Below, piece after piece: positions 42,952 through 51,673 of a stretch of DNA of 64,000 nucleotides. Position 1 is the stretch's first letter; every line of letters starts with the position of its first letter. Source of the DNA: Paenibacillus xylanexedens. Its GTDB lineage: Bacteria > Bacillota > Bacilli > Paenibacillales > Paenibacillaceae. The position numbers and the translations under genes were made by a program. Under the pieces are notes generated by a model that saw nothing but the letters and a program-made list of their open reading frames with translations, was not told where the DNA came from and searched no databases. The DNA is taken from NCBI RefSeq assembly GCF_007680605.1, contig NZ_VEIO01000005.1, forward strand, positions 62,001 to 126,000, in the 5' to 3' direction.

Positions 42952-43318
42952 GGTCAAACCTTCCTTTCTATTCAATAATTTTATACGGGTGTATTGTATA
43001 AAAGATATAACGCAGAGCTGCGTGTGAAAGTTTGTACTGGCGCATCATTTTACAGTTTAAGTTCAACGAATAAGGTATAATACGAAGGTGATATGAAGGA
43101 GAAACGGCAGATCAACAGGATATATGTTTGGAACGTATGAAGTCGAATAGGATGAGTGCTTGAGATAATAAAAAGTTGAGGTGCCTGGAATAAGGTTCAT
43201 TTGATGAGTTTCATGCAATGCGGTGCTTTGAGGCGGTTCTGAACTGTACATAAAGATAATTGTAGATCATCCTAACATTCACACCGAAGGGATCACACCT
43301 AGATCAGGAGGAAATAAC
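42952..43318 (+). other. Intergenic region before the GNAT gene
   Basis: 367 bases between divergent genes, no convincing frame. GGTATAAT near 43070 could be a -10 for the acetyltransferase gene, but no matching -35 is clear. Confidence 0.5.
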
Positions 43319-43792
43319 ATGGAACTGTCTCCAATGAATACGGAACAATTCGCGAGTTTTCGCAGACGTTCGATTGCAGATTTTGCACAGGAAAAAGTAG
43401 AAGCAGGAACGTGGGCGCCAGAAGAAGCGCTACAACGGGCAGAGGAATCGTATGAGCGTTATCTTCCGGAAGGATTAGAGACGCCGGGGGCATATGTGTT
43501 TAATCTGATGCATCCGGTGGACGGCATTGTCGGATACCTCTGGTTTAATATTACGGAGAATCGGCGCGGGAAAGAGGCTTTTCTGCTGGATATCGTGGTG
43601 GAAGAAGCATATCGCGGCAAAGGGTACGGCACAGAAACGATGGATGCGCTCGAAAAGACCGCGCGAAGTCTTGGGGTGGATCGCATTGGGCTGCATGTGT
43701 TTGGACATAATGTGCGGGCAAGCAGCTTGTATCGCAAAATGGGATATGAAGTGACGGACTTGACGATGTACAAGGAAATCAAAGGCCAGTAA
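43319..43792 (+). CDS. GNAT-family N-acetyltransferase
   Basis: 157 residues from ATG 43319, with AGGAGG upstream. The acetyl-CoA binding motif A is DIVVEEAYRGKGYGTETMDALEKTARSLG (R-G-x-G-x-G type), followed by VDRIGLHVFGHNVRASSLYRKMGYEV. It transfers an acetyl group from acetyl-CoA to an unknown amine. There is no operon partner; ychF follows with its own promoter. Confidence 0.88.
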   Translation: MELSPMNTEQFASFRRRSIADFAQEKVEAGTWAPEEALQRAEESYERYLPEGLETPGAYVFNLMHPVDGIVGYLWFNITENRRGKEAFLLDIVVEEAYRGKGYGTETMDALEKTARSLGVDRIGLHVFGHNVRASSLYRKMGYEVTDLTMYKEIKGQ

Positions 43793-43902
43793 GAACCAGG
43801 GAATTGAAGATGTGGATGTCCGCCGATGATATGGTTGCCCTTCATCTGCAGCAACATGTGAAGATTCGGTTGTCCCACGAGATATCGGGTCGGCGAAGTT
43901 CC

Positions 43903-43931
43903 TTGATGCCTTGGGGTTTGTCATATATAAT
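43903..43931 (+). promoter_or_regulatory. Sigma-A promoter of ychF
   Basis: TTGATG (43903-43908), 17 bp, TATAAT (43926-43931). An ATGGATA/TATCCAT inverted repeat starts right at the -10 end and spans the expected transcription start. Confidence 0.75.
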
Positions 43932-43982
43932 GGATAGGATTATCCATACCGAACAAGTAATGAATGAGGAGTTGTCATATAC

Positions 43983-45083
43983 ATGGCTTTGAAAGCTGGG
44001 ATCGTTGGTTTGCCGAACGTTGGTAAATCTACATTGTTTAACGCAATTACACAAGCAGGTGCCGAGTCGGCGAACTATCCGTTTTGTACGATTGACCCGA
44101 ACGTGGGGATCGTTGAAGTACCGGATGAGCGTTTGGACAAATTGACAGAACTGGTTGAACCGAAAAAAACGGTTCCTACCGCATTTGAATTCGTAGACAT
44201 CGCAGGTCTGGTACGCGGAGCTTCCAAAGGCGAAGGCCTTGGCAACAAGTTCCTTGCCCACATCCGTGAAGTAGATGCAATCGTACACGTGGTACGTTGT
44301 TTCGTCGATGAGAACATCACTCACGTGGATGGCAAAATCGATCCGATCAGCGACATCCAGACGATCAACCTGGAGTTGATTCTGGCGGATATCGAGAGTG
44401 TCGAGAAAAAAATCGATCGCTCCAAGAAAAACATGAAGGGCGGCAACAAAACGGCTGCTCAGGAAGTGGAAGTATTGGAGAAAGTCAAAGCGGTTCTTTA
44501 TGAAGACATGCCTGCACGTAGCATGGAATTGTCGGATGAAGAGCGCCTGATCGTACGTGATCTGCACTTGCTTACGCTGAAGCCGGTTCTGTATGCTGCA
44601 AACGTGGCTGAGGACGAAATTGGTGACGTAGCGAACAATGCTTACGTGCAAAAAGTAAGAGAATTCGCTGCTGCGGAAAACGCAGAAGTGGTGCCAATCA
44701 GTGCGAAGGTGGAGGAAGAAATCTCCGAACTGGAAGGCGAAGATAAACAAATGTTCCTCGAAGAGCTGGGTATTGAGGAATCCGGTCTGAACCTGCTCAT
44801 CAAAGCGGCTTACAAATTGCTCGGCCTGTACACGTACTTTACGGCGGGTGTACAAGAGGTTCGTGCATGGACCATCCGTAAAGGAACGAAAGCGCCTGGC
44901 GCAGCGGGTGTTATCCACACCGACTTCGAACGCGGATTCATCCGTGCAGAGGTTGTTTCATATGACGATCTGGTAGCAGCAGGTTCCATGAACGGTGCCA
45001 AAGAGCGTGGTCAACTGCGTCTGGAAGGTAAAGAGTACGTGGTGAATGACGGCGACGTGATGCACTTCCGTTTCAACGTGTAA
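43983..45083 (+). CDS. ychF: Obg-like ATPase/GTPase YchF
   Basis: 366 residues, normal full length. P-loop GLPNVGKSTLFNAI near residue 8, switch region FCTIDPNVGIVEVPD, G3 DIAGLVRGASKGEGLGNKF, and G4 replaced by the YchF form LKPVLYAANVAED, which prefers ATP. The C-terminal TGS-like domain ends in GDVMHFRFNV. YchF binds ribosomes and is linked to stress and translation quality control. GAGGAG lies upstream of ATG 43983. Confidence 0.96.
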   Translation: MALKAGIVGLPNVGKSTLFNAITQAGAESANYPFCTIDPNVGIVEVPDERLDKLTELVEPKKTVPTAFEFVDIAGLVRGASKGEGLGNKFLAHIREVDAIVHVVRCFVDENITHVDGKIDPISDIQTINLELILADIESVEKKIDRSKKNMKGGNKTAAQEVEVLEKVKAVLYEDMPARSMELSDEERLIVRDLHLLTLKPVLYAANVAEDEIGDVANNAYVQKVREFAAAENAEVVPISAKVEEEISELEGEDKQMFLEELGIEESGLNLLIKAAYKLLGLYTYFTAGVQEVRAWTIRKGTKAPGAAGVIHTDFERGFIRAEVVSYDDLVAAGSMNGAKERGQLRLEGKEYVVNDGDVMHFRFNV

Positions 45084-45143
45084 TCTTAAAAAAAACAGAT
45101 TAAAGACGGGTCAGCGCTCATAGGCTTACCGGTTAAAATAAAG

Positions 45144-45181
45144 AACAGCACTACGCTCTTTCGCGGGGGAATAGTGCTGTT
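45144..45181 (+). terminator. Intrinsic terminator of ychF
   Basis: AACAGCACTA (45144-45153) and TAGTGCTGTT (45172-45181) form a perfect 10-bp stem, then TT and a T-rich tail. Confidence 0.88.
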
Positions 45182-45306
45182 TTCGTTTTCATTTTACTCC
45201 GAAACGACAGGTCAGTTTATGCAAGTTTGATGACGTTTTCACTGGATTGTTTACCCATGATGCATATAATAAAAGAAAAGAAGTACCTTTGCAGGAGGTG
45301 GCAAGA

Positions 45307-45906
45307 GTGGATATAACGTCTCGGTATATTCGATATAATCCTCTGCTTGTAGGAAAGGCTGATTTATCCGAAGAAACGCAGCAGTTATTGCTTCATTCTG
45401 GCTTGCCACAGCTTACGTTGGATGGTGAGGATGTCCTTGGGATCAGCTTTAATCCGATGCCGGATATGGGGTTGATGAGCACATGGGATGAACTCAAAAC
45501 GCTTTTACCCATCGGTTATGAATGGGATGAGGAGACAGCGATTCTCGGCTTGGAAGCTGGAACGGGCATATTGTATAGAGTCGATGTGCAGAGCAGAGAG
45601 TATGATGTAATGAACAGCAGTATCCACCTGTTTCTAACGTTTCTAAGAAGGTACAGGGAAATTGTACAGGATCATTCCCAAACGAATGAGCCGAGTGTCA
45701 TGACACTGGAGCAAGTGCAGGCGAAGCTGGAGGCGTTCCGCCGTGGAGAGATTAAACCTCATTTGCAGAAAAAAGAGCAATCCGGAAGAGATGAAGCGGT
45801 GAAACAACTTCGTTTATTTTATACAGAGAAAGACCCTGTAAGTGTGCTTCATGAAGAAACCTGGTGGAGTGTTGTGCTGGAGCAGTTGGAGGATGGATTG
45901 CTTTAG
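45307..45906 (+). CDS. SUKH-type (SUKH-4-like) protein, possibly an immunity protein
   Basis: 199 residues from GTG 45307, with AGGAGGTG 6 bases upstream. The middle part, FNPMPDMGLMSTWDELKTLLPIGYEWDEETAILGLEAGTGILYRVDVQSREYDVMNSSIHLFLTFLRRY, has the layout I associate with SUKH-4 immunity domains: an ILGLE strand, a GTG/Y-V turn and the NSS-x-x-x-FL motif. The C-terminal third is helical and charged. SUKH proteins protect against nuclease toxins in polymorphic toxin systems, but no toxin gene is next to it. Assignment is by pattern only. Confidence 0.5.
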   Translation: MDITSRYIRYNPLLVGKADLSEETQQLLLHSGLPQLTLDGEDVLGISFNPMPDMGLMSTWDELKTLLPIGYEWDEETAILGLEAGTGILYRVDVQSREYDVMNSSIHLFLTFLRRYREIVQDHSQTNEPSVMTLEQVQAKLEAFRRGEIKPHLQKKEQSGRDEAVKQLRLFYTEKDPVSVLHEETWWSVVLEQLEDGLL

Positions 45907-46344
45907 CGCCGCGGATAAGTGAAGAGTGTTTCCAGGGAAGATGAAGGCGAAAGCATGAATTTTGGTGGATCGTGGTTTTACGTAAAAAAATCATGTTTAC
46001 ACCATGAACTGTTGCTGTTCAGAAGCATAAGCATATGCTATAATTAAGAGTCGTATACCCTTGATTAACTATTCGTTGTAATCGATAAGATGAGGCGGCG
46101 GTTTTCAGGAGGTAGGCGATTTCTTTATATCACTTTAAAAGTAAAGGATTTGATGACGTTGTAGCGAGGTTATACGTCGATCATATAACTCAGAATTCGA
46201 ATGAGATGCTGCGGTCAGGGGATTCAGAAGAATCCTGTGGTTTGTGGAATTTTGAATGATAGATATATACAGCAAGTGTGCATGTTGGTTCGTTATGAAA
46301 CACGGCATGTGCAAAGACAAAATTAAAACGTGAGGTGACTATAC
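45907..46344 (+). other. Intergenic region upstream of prfA
   Basis: 438 bases without a gene. TATAAT at about 46039 (in ATGCTATAATTAAG) is the best -10 for prfA but its -35 is unclear. GAGGTGA before ATG 46345 is the prfA ribosome binding site. Nothing else is seen. Confidence 0.55.
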
Positions 46345-47412
46345 ATGTTGGATAAATTGCAGGCATTGGCCGATCGTTATGACAAGCTGAGCGAGCTTTT
46401 GTGTGACCCGGATGTAGCTAGTGATAACAAAAAGCTTCGTGAATATTCGAAGGAACAATCCGATCTTCAGCCGACATACGATGCGTATAATGAGTACAAA
46501 CAGGTAAGCGAGGATTTGGAAGCGGCGAAGGAAATGCAAGGCGAGAAGCTGGATGACGAGATGCGCGAGATGGTCAAAATGGAGATTGAAGAATTGTCCG
46601 CTCGCCAGAAAGAACTGGATGATCTGATTCGTGTACTCATGTTGCCGAAAGATCCGAATGACGACAAAAACGTTATTGTGGAAATTCGCGGCGCGGCTGG
46701 TGGAGATGAAGCAGCATTGTTTGCGGCGGATCTGTACCGGATGTATACCCGTTATGCGGATGCACAAGGCTGGAAAGTCGAGCTGATGGATGTGAACACG
46801 AATGACCTCGGTGGGTTCAAAGAGGTTGTATTCATGATCAACGGCCGCGGCGCGTACAGCAAAATGAAATACGAGAGTGGAGCACACCGTGTACAACGTA
46901 TTCCGACAACGGAATCCGGCGGACGGATTCATACATCGACTTCAACCGTTGCGGTAATGCCGGAAGCGGAGGATTTTGATATCGAAATTCACGATAAAGA
47001 CATTCGTGTGGATACGTTCTGTTCCAGTGGTGCCGGTGGACAATCGGTCAACACGACGAAATCGGCGGTACGTGTAACTCACGTACCAACAGGCATCGTA
47101 GCGACGTGTCAGGATGGTAAATCCCAGAACTCCAACAAAGAAAAAGCGTTGCAGGTTCTTCGTACACGTATCTTTGATATGAAACGGATGGAAGAAGAAG
47201 CGAAAATCTCCGTGGAGCGCAAAAGCAAAGTGGGAACGGGTGACCGTAGTGAGCGCATTCGCACGTACAACTTCCCGCAAAGCCGTGTAACGGATCACCG
47301 CATCGGTCTGACAATGCACAAGCTGGATCAGGTGATGAACGGAGAGATTGAAGATATCTTGTCTGCACTGACGATTGCTCAGCAGACCGAGATGATGGAC
47401 AGAGGAGAATAA
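46345..47412 (+). CDS. prfA: Peptide chain release factor 1
   Basis: 355 residues. Reads UAA and UAG stop codons at the ribosome and triggers peptide release. The stop-codon reading motif PTT is in RIPTTESGGRIHTST near residue 188. The catalytic GGQ is in SSGAGGQSVNTT near 231, the glutamine that PrmC, encoded next, methylates. N-terminal coiled coil and C-terminal RSERIRTYNFPQSRVTDHRI are normal. The gene pair prfA-prmC is conserved in Firmicutes. Confidence 0.97.
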   Translation: MLDKLQALADRYDKLSELLCDPDVASDNKKLREYSKEQSDLQPTYDAYNEYKQVSEDLEAAKEMQGEKLDDEMREMVKMEIEELSARQKELDDLIRVLMLPKDPNDDKNVIVEIRGAAGGDEAALFAADLYRMYTRYADAQGWKVELMDVNTNDLGGFKEVVFMINGRGAYSKMKYESGAHRVQRIPTTESGGRIHTSTSTVAVMPEAEDFDIEIHDKDIRVDTFCSSGAGGQSVNTTKSAVRVTHVPTGIVATCQDGKSQNSNKEKALQVLRTRIFDMKRMEEEAKISVERKSKVGTGDRSERIRTYNFPQSRVTDHRIGLTMHKLDQVMNGEIEDILSALTIAQQTEMMDRGE

Positions 47413-47415
47413 TCT

Positions 47416-48327
47416 GTGACGGGCGGACAGTTTGTAATGACGCCGGAGCAGAGTTGCCGGGAAGCCTTCGTAGAGGCTTCCTCTTTTTTGGAGAAGTGCG
47501 GCGTGTACGAGCCGCAGGGCAATGCACGGCTGCTGCTGGAGCATGTACTGGGCGTCTATGGCGCCCAGTATTACATGATGCAGCCGGAGCCGTTCCCGAG
47601 CGGGCTGCGTAGCCGCTGGGAGGACGCCGTCACGCGCAAGGCCGCGGGTGAGCCGGCGCAGTACATTATCGGCAGCCAGGAATTCTACGGGCTGCCGTTC
47701 GAGGTCACGCCGGCCGTGCTGATTCCGCGGCCGGAGACCGAGCTGCTGGTCGAGGCTGTGCTACGCGCAGCGGACCGCGTGTTTGCCGGCGACGGCGGTG
47801 CAGTGCACGCCGTCGACATCGGCACGGGCAGCGGTGCCATCGCGGTCACGATGGCTTCGCTTCGCCCGCAGTGGCAGGTGTCCGCCGGGGAGCTCTCGGC
47901 GGATGCCCTGCAGGTGGCCGCGCGCAACGCGGCCGCGAACGGCGTACAGATCGACTTCCGTGAAGGCGATCTGCTTGCCCCGTTCGCCGGGGAGCGGTTG
48001 GACATCCTGGTGTCCAACCCGCCCTACATCCCGGCGGGAGATATCGCCGGGTTGCAGCAGGAGGTGCGCGATCATGAGCCGCGCCTCGCTCTGGATGGCG
48101 GTCCGGACGGGCTCGCCCCGTACCGCATCATGGTAGAGCAGCTGAAGCTGCTGCCTGCGCCGCCGCAGATTGTCGGTTTTGAGCTGGGCATGGGCCAGGC
48201 TCATGACGTGGCGGCTTTGCTGGAATCGGCGGGGCACTGGCCGGAGATTATCATCGTTCCCGACCTTGCCGGAATCGAACGGCATGTCCTGGGTGTTCGA
48301 CCTTCGGAACAGGTGACAAAAATGTAA
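47416..48327 (+). CDS. prmC: Release-factor glutamine N5-methyltransferase PrmC
   Basis: 303 residues from GTG 47416, 3 bases after the prfA stop codon (AGAGGAG upstream). The helical N-terminus with EPAQYIIGSQEFYGLPFEVTPAVLIPRPETELLVE is followed by the SAM motif VDIGTGSGAIAV and the catalytic NPPYIP near residue 202. It methylates the Gln of the GGQ motif of RF1 and RF2. The coding DNA from about 47500 to 48250 is strikingly GC-rich compared with prfA and the following gene. Confidence 0.96.
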   Translation: MTGGQFVMTPEQSCREAFVEASSFLEKCGVYEPQGNARLLLEHVLGVYGAQYYMMQPEPFPSGLRSRWEDAVTRKAAGEPAQYIIGSQEFYGLPFEVTPAVLIPRPETELLVEAVLRAADRVFAGDGGAVHAVDIGTGSGAIAVTMASLRPQWQVSAGELSADALQVAARNAAANGVQIDFREGDLLAPFAGERLDILVSNPPYIPAGDIAGLQQEVRDHEPRLALDGGPDGLAPYRIMVEQLKLLPAPPQIVGFELGMGQAHDVAALLESAGHWPEIIIVPDLAGIERHVLGVRPSEQVTKM

Positions 48328-48412
48328 GGCACGTAAGTTTTCTTTTTGCCGCGAAATCCTCTACAATGGGGTATGCCGAAGATTTTCTGAATGCTTGGGG
48401 GAACATAAAGAC

Positions 48413-49642
48413 ATGCTGCACAAATTCAAAAAGATCGACTACTCCATCGTTTTTATTTTGGTGATCCTGATGGTCATCAGTATTTTGTCCATTTACAGCA
48501 CCACGTTTGGCCGTCCGAAGCTGGAAGGACTGACACGAAGTGCGGTGATCTTTTATATTCTGGGGTTCATCATTTTCTTCGGAATGTCGATGATCAACTA
48601 CAAGTTCATTATTAAAAACTATCTGTATATCTACGGTGTAGGTATGCTGTTATTGGTTCTGGTCATGTTTATTGGTCAGGAATATTACGGTGCCAAAGGC
48701 TGGCTCTCGATCTTTGGATTCAGTCTGCAGCCTGCGGAGCTGTTTAAGCTATGCTTGATTGTATTTCTCTCAGCACTGCTGGCGCGCAAGCGAAACAGGC
48801 CGCTGTATTTTGGCCGGGATGTCATACCGATCTCACTCTGTGTGCTGCCGCCACTATTGCTGGTATTGCTCCAGAATGACTTGGGGAACGCACTGAGTTA
48901 CGTGATTATTCTTATTGGTCTGCTATGGATCGGTAATATCAAATTTACTCATGCGTTGATCGGGTTTGTGATTGCAGCGGCTGCATTTGTCGGGGGCACG
49001 CAGGCATATATTCATTATCATGATGAGATTGTCAAATTTCTAAAGGATATCGGCCGTTCGCACTGGGCGGATCGTTTTGACCCATGGCTTGTGCCGGATC
49101 AGACATCACGGGATGTGTTGTGGCAGACGTATAATGCGAAGCTGGCCATCGGTTCAGGCGGAATTACAGGTAAAGGGTACATGGAAGGAACAACCATTCA
49201 ATCCAACCGTGTGCCACTGGCTTACGCCGACTCGATTTTTGTTCAGATCGGAGAAGAGTTTGGTTTTATCGGGGCCTCCGTGCTGCTGCTCCTGTACTTT
49301 ATCCTGATCCACCGATTGGTCTTGATCGCACTGGAGTGTAAGGACCGAGCGGGGCCATACCTTATCGTCGGGATTATCGCGATGCTGCTATACCAAATCT
49401 TTGTTAACATCGGCCCATTCATCGGTCTAATGCCGTTGACGGGTATCACGTTGCCGTTCATCAGTTCAGGGGGAACGTCGCTCGTGCTGAATATGATCAG
49501 TATGGGCATTGTGATGAGCATCAAGGTGCACACGGAGGAAAACGAAGATATTCTCGGATCGGCGGAGCAACCGAGTATTACGGAACTGGTGATGAAGCTG
49601 TTCAGACGTAAACCCGTGCAACAGAAGCAACCGGAACAGTAA
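48413..49642 (+). CDS. rodA: FtsW/RodA/SpoVE-family glycosyltransferase, copy 1 (RodA-like)
   Basis: 409 residues from ATG 48413 (GGGGGA upstream), about ten membrane helices. SEDS-family landmarks are the LQPAELFK motif, LLQNDLGNAL, the large loop HWADRFDPWLVP... with AIGSGGITGKGYMEGT, and TLPFISSGGTSLV near the end. SEDS proteins polymerise peptidoglycan with a class B PBP during elongation, division or sporulation. A close paralogue follows directly. The two differ in detail, for example FISSGG here and FISYGG in the second. Confidence 0.9.
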   Translation: MLHKFKKIDYSIVFILVILMVISILSIYSTTFGRPKLEGLTRSAVIFYILGFIIFFGMSMINYKFIIKNYLYIYGVGMLLLVLVMFIGQEYYGAKGWLSIFGFSLQPAELFKLCLIVFLSALLARKRNRPLYFGRDVIPISLCVLPPLLLVLLQNDLGNALSYVIILIGLLWIGNIKFTHALIGFVIAAAAFVGGTQAYIHYHDEIVKFLKDIGRSHWADRFDPWLVPDQTSRDVLWQTYNAKLAIGSGGITGKGYMEGTTIQSNRVPLAYADSIFVQIGEEFGFIGASVLLLLYFILIHRLVLIALECKDRAGPYLIVGIIAMLLYQIFVNIGPFIGLMPLTGITLPFISSGGTSLVLNMISMGIVMSIKVHTEENEDILGSAEQPSITELVMKLFRRKPVQQKQPEQ

Positions 49643-49782
49643 ACCTCGACGTTTATATTGAGATGAAGAGGTTAACAGCAACAACTCTACCATTAAAGCT
49701 CCATGTTTTAATGGTGCATCCATCGTAGAGAACGATCTCAAAAGAAATATCTCATAAGAACTACCGTAAAAGTAGTCAGATC

Positions 49783-49841
49783 AACCTTGGAGAATCGTTC
49801 TTCCCGGCATTTGCTGGGGAACGAACTTTCAAGGTTTTTTT
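49783..49841 (+). terminator. Intrinsic terminator between the two rodA-like genes
   Basis: AACCTTG (49783-49789) pairs with CAAGGTT (49830-49836). Inner pairs CGTTC/GAACG and CCC/GGG extend the stem, then T7 follows. The two paralogues are thus separate transcripts, or the second is attenuated. The rest of 49643-49952 shows no gene. Confidence 0.85.
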
Positions 49842-49952
49842 GATTGGTTAAAGTGAACCGGATTTCCATTCTCCCATCCAATTAGGTACAATGGTAATAT
49901 TGATCATTATTGGTAAAGCGCGATGTGTGAACTAGGGGGAAATTCAAACATC

Positions 49953-51179
49953 ATGTGGAAAACGGTAAAAAAGCTGGATGGCGTCATTCTTTTTGTCCTA
50001 TTGTTGTTAATGATTATAAGTATACTTGCGATTTACAGTGGAACACGCTTTGATCCCAAACTTGCGAATCATCATGTGAAAACGATCTATTTCTATGTGG
50101 TCGGATTCATCGCGGTCATCGGGATCGGTTTGTTTAATTACAAGTTGTACGTAAAATACGCTTTTCTTCTATATGGTATAGGCATTGTTTTCTTGATCCT
50201 GGCCAATGTGCTTGGAAGTACGTTGAATAACGCGAATGGCTGGCTGAAAATAACGGAAAGCATTTCGTTTCAACCTGCGGAATTGTTCAAAATGATCCTT
50301 GTTCTCTTCCTCGCCCATTTAATTGTGAAGCGTAAACGTGGGGAGCTCGGGTTCTGGAGAGATGTCGTGCCGATTGGACTCTGGACATTTATTCCGTTTG
50401 CACTCGTTATGGCGCAGAATGACCTGGGTAACGCTCTCGGTTATGTGGTTATTCTGGTTGCGGTTTTATGGATCGGCAATATGAAGCTGAAACATGCGTT
50501 AATCGGGCTCGCGATTGTGAGTGCTTTCTTTATTGGTTTCATCAAATCCTACACCTTCTACCATGACGAAGTGTTTACCTTTTTGGAAAAGATTAAACGG
50601 GAGCACTGGGCTGAACGGATTGATCCGTGGCTTGTACCCGAAAAGGCAACAGCCAAAGCGATGTGGCATACGAAAAATGCAGGACTTGCCATCGGATCGG
50701 GCGGAATTACGGGCAAGGGCTTTTTGGAAGGAACCTCGGTTCAAAGCGGGCGTGTGCCGTATACGTATTCGGATTCCATCTTTGTGGTGGTGGCAGAAGA
50801 ATTCGGTTTTGTGGGAGCTTCGCTCTTAATCCTGTTATATTTTATACTGATCCACCGGATGGTGTTGATCGCATTGGAGTGCAAAGAACGCGCCGGACCC
50901 ATTATCATTGTGGGTATTATCGGGATGTTACTGTATCAGGTGTTCGAAAATGTAGGTGCATTCCTTGGCCTCATGCCACTGACGGGCATTACGCTGCCAT
51001 TTATTAGTTATGGCGGTACGTCTTTGCTGATTAACATGGCCTGTATCGGGCTGGTGATGAGCATTAAGCTGTATGGTGATGAAGACGAGGATGAATGGTT
51101 TCCGGAGGAACAGTCTCCGTCGTTGGTGCAGCGGATTCGGAGTCTACTGAAAAAGGAAAAAGAGAACAGCACCGTGTAG
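49953..51179 (+). CDS. FtsW/RodA/SpoVE-family glycosyltransferase, copy 2 (RodA-like)
   Basis: 408 residues. ATG 49953 was chosen by alignment with copy 1 (MWKTVKKLDGVILF against MLHKFKKIDYSIVF); an in-frame ATG at 49923 has no ribosome binding site. About ten membrane helices, with FQPAELFKM, MAQNDLGNAL, HWAERIDPWLVP, AIGSGGITGKGFLEGT and TLPFISYGGTSLL. SEDS peptidoglycan polymerase; the sequence is clearly paralogous to copy 1. One of the two may serve sporulation or a special growth condition, but this cannot be seen here. Confidence 0.9.
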   Translation: MWKTVKKLDGVILFVLLLLMIISILAIYSGTRFDPKLANHHVKTIYFYVVGFIAVIGIGLFNYKLYVKYAFLLYGIGIVFLILANVLGSTLNNANGWLKITESISFQPAELFKMILVLFLAHLIVKRKRGELGFWRDVVPIGLWTFIPFALVMAQNDLGNALGYVVILVAVLWIGNMKLKHALIGLAIVSAFFIGFIKSYTFYHDEVFTFLEKIKREHWAERIDPWLVPEKATAKAMWHTKNAGLAIGSGGITGKGFLEGTSVQSGRVPYTYSDSIFVVVAEEFGFVGASLLILLYFILIHRMVLIALECKERAGPIIIVGIIGMLLYQVFENVGAFLGLMPLTGITLPFISYGGTSLLINMACIGLVMSIKLYGDEDEDEWFPEEQSPSLVQRIRSLLKKEKENSTV

Positions 51180-51211
51180 TTGTATTTTTTCACGAGCTGG
51201 AGGGATTATTC

Positions 51212-51349
51212 ATGATGAATAATTTTCAAAAAATGGTGGCTGTATTACTCGTGATAATAACGATTTTACTGTGCCTAATCTATGTTGAAATGAAACGTAG
51301 TAATCAAATGCAAGAGAAGATCGTTCACCACCTGTATAATTCAAATTAA
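51212..51349 (+). CDS. 45-residue single-helix membrane protein
   Basis: ATG 51212 has GGAGGG upstream and lies 32 bases after the rodA-like stop codon, so it is probably co-transcribed. One hydrophobic helix (VAVLLVIITILLCLIYVEM) is followed by a charged tail (KRSNQMQEKIVHHLYNSN). No known family. Small partners of SEDS enzymes exist, but no specific similarity is claimed. A strong terminator follows directly. Confidence 0.65.
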   Translation: MMNNFQKMVAVLLVIITILLCLIYVEMKRSNQMQEKIVHHLYNSN

Positions 51350-51377
51350 AGTAGCACTCTAATCCATTGCTATCTTC

Positions 51378-51408
51378 GAAAAAGCTTAGTGATCACTAAG
51401 CTTTTTTT
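51378..51408. terminator. Bidirectional perfect-palindrome terminator
   Basis: AAAAGCTTAGTGATCACTAAGCTTTT is a perfect palindrome (shown here as AAAGCTTAGTGA / TCACTAAGCTTT), with T8 on the plus side and an A-run on the other. It terminates the rodA-like transcript and could also serve the minus-strand frame at 51439-51630. Confidence 0.85.
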
Positions 51409-51438
51409 TATGCCCGAGAAGGGCTGGTTTAGGGGCAT

Positions 51439-51630
51439 TTAGTAGAAAACATGAGTGCTGAAATCATCTCCTTTTCGTAAGAAATCTCTTTTCGCAACGC
51501 GGATAATGAATATGTCTGTGTTCCTGTCTCCGATCAATGAAGCCAATTCATCCGATTCTATGAAAAATGTTAATAGATTTGTGAATGTACTAGGTTTACT
51601 TCTTCCTCTACCGGGCATACTGATAGACAT
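51439..51630 (-). CDS. Possible small minus-strand gene between the terminator and spoIIR
   Basis: 63 residues: MSISMPGRGRSKPSTFTNLL at the start, then FFIESDELASLIGDRNTDIFIIRVAK... and a charged end. The composition looks protein-like and the frame ends just before a bidirectional terminator, but there is no clear ribosome binding site and I know no family. Could also be chance. Confidence 0.3.
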   Translation of the reverse strand: MSISMPGRGRSKPSTFTNLLTFFIESDELASLIGDRNTDIFIIRVAKRDFLRKGDDFSTHVFY

Positions 51631-51673
51631 GAGAGAGTTACAGCTGGATAACGGATTCGAGGGGGAGAACGGG

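Noticed and set aside
43842..44918. 358-codon open frame on the minus strand across ychF
   Set aside because: Antisense to a highly conserved gene, with composition full of Phe, Cys and Arg and no ribosome binding site. A shadow frame.
51455..51673. N-terminal extension of spoIIR to an upstream ATG
   Set aside because: The added residues lack a ribosome binding site and would bury the signal helix; the ATG at 51674 has GGGGGAG and matches the family.
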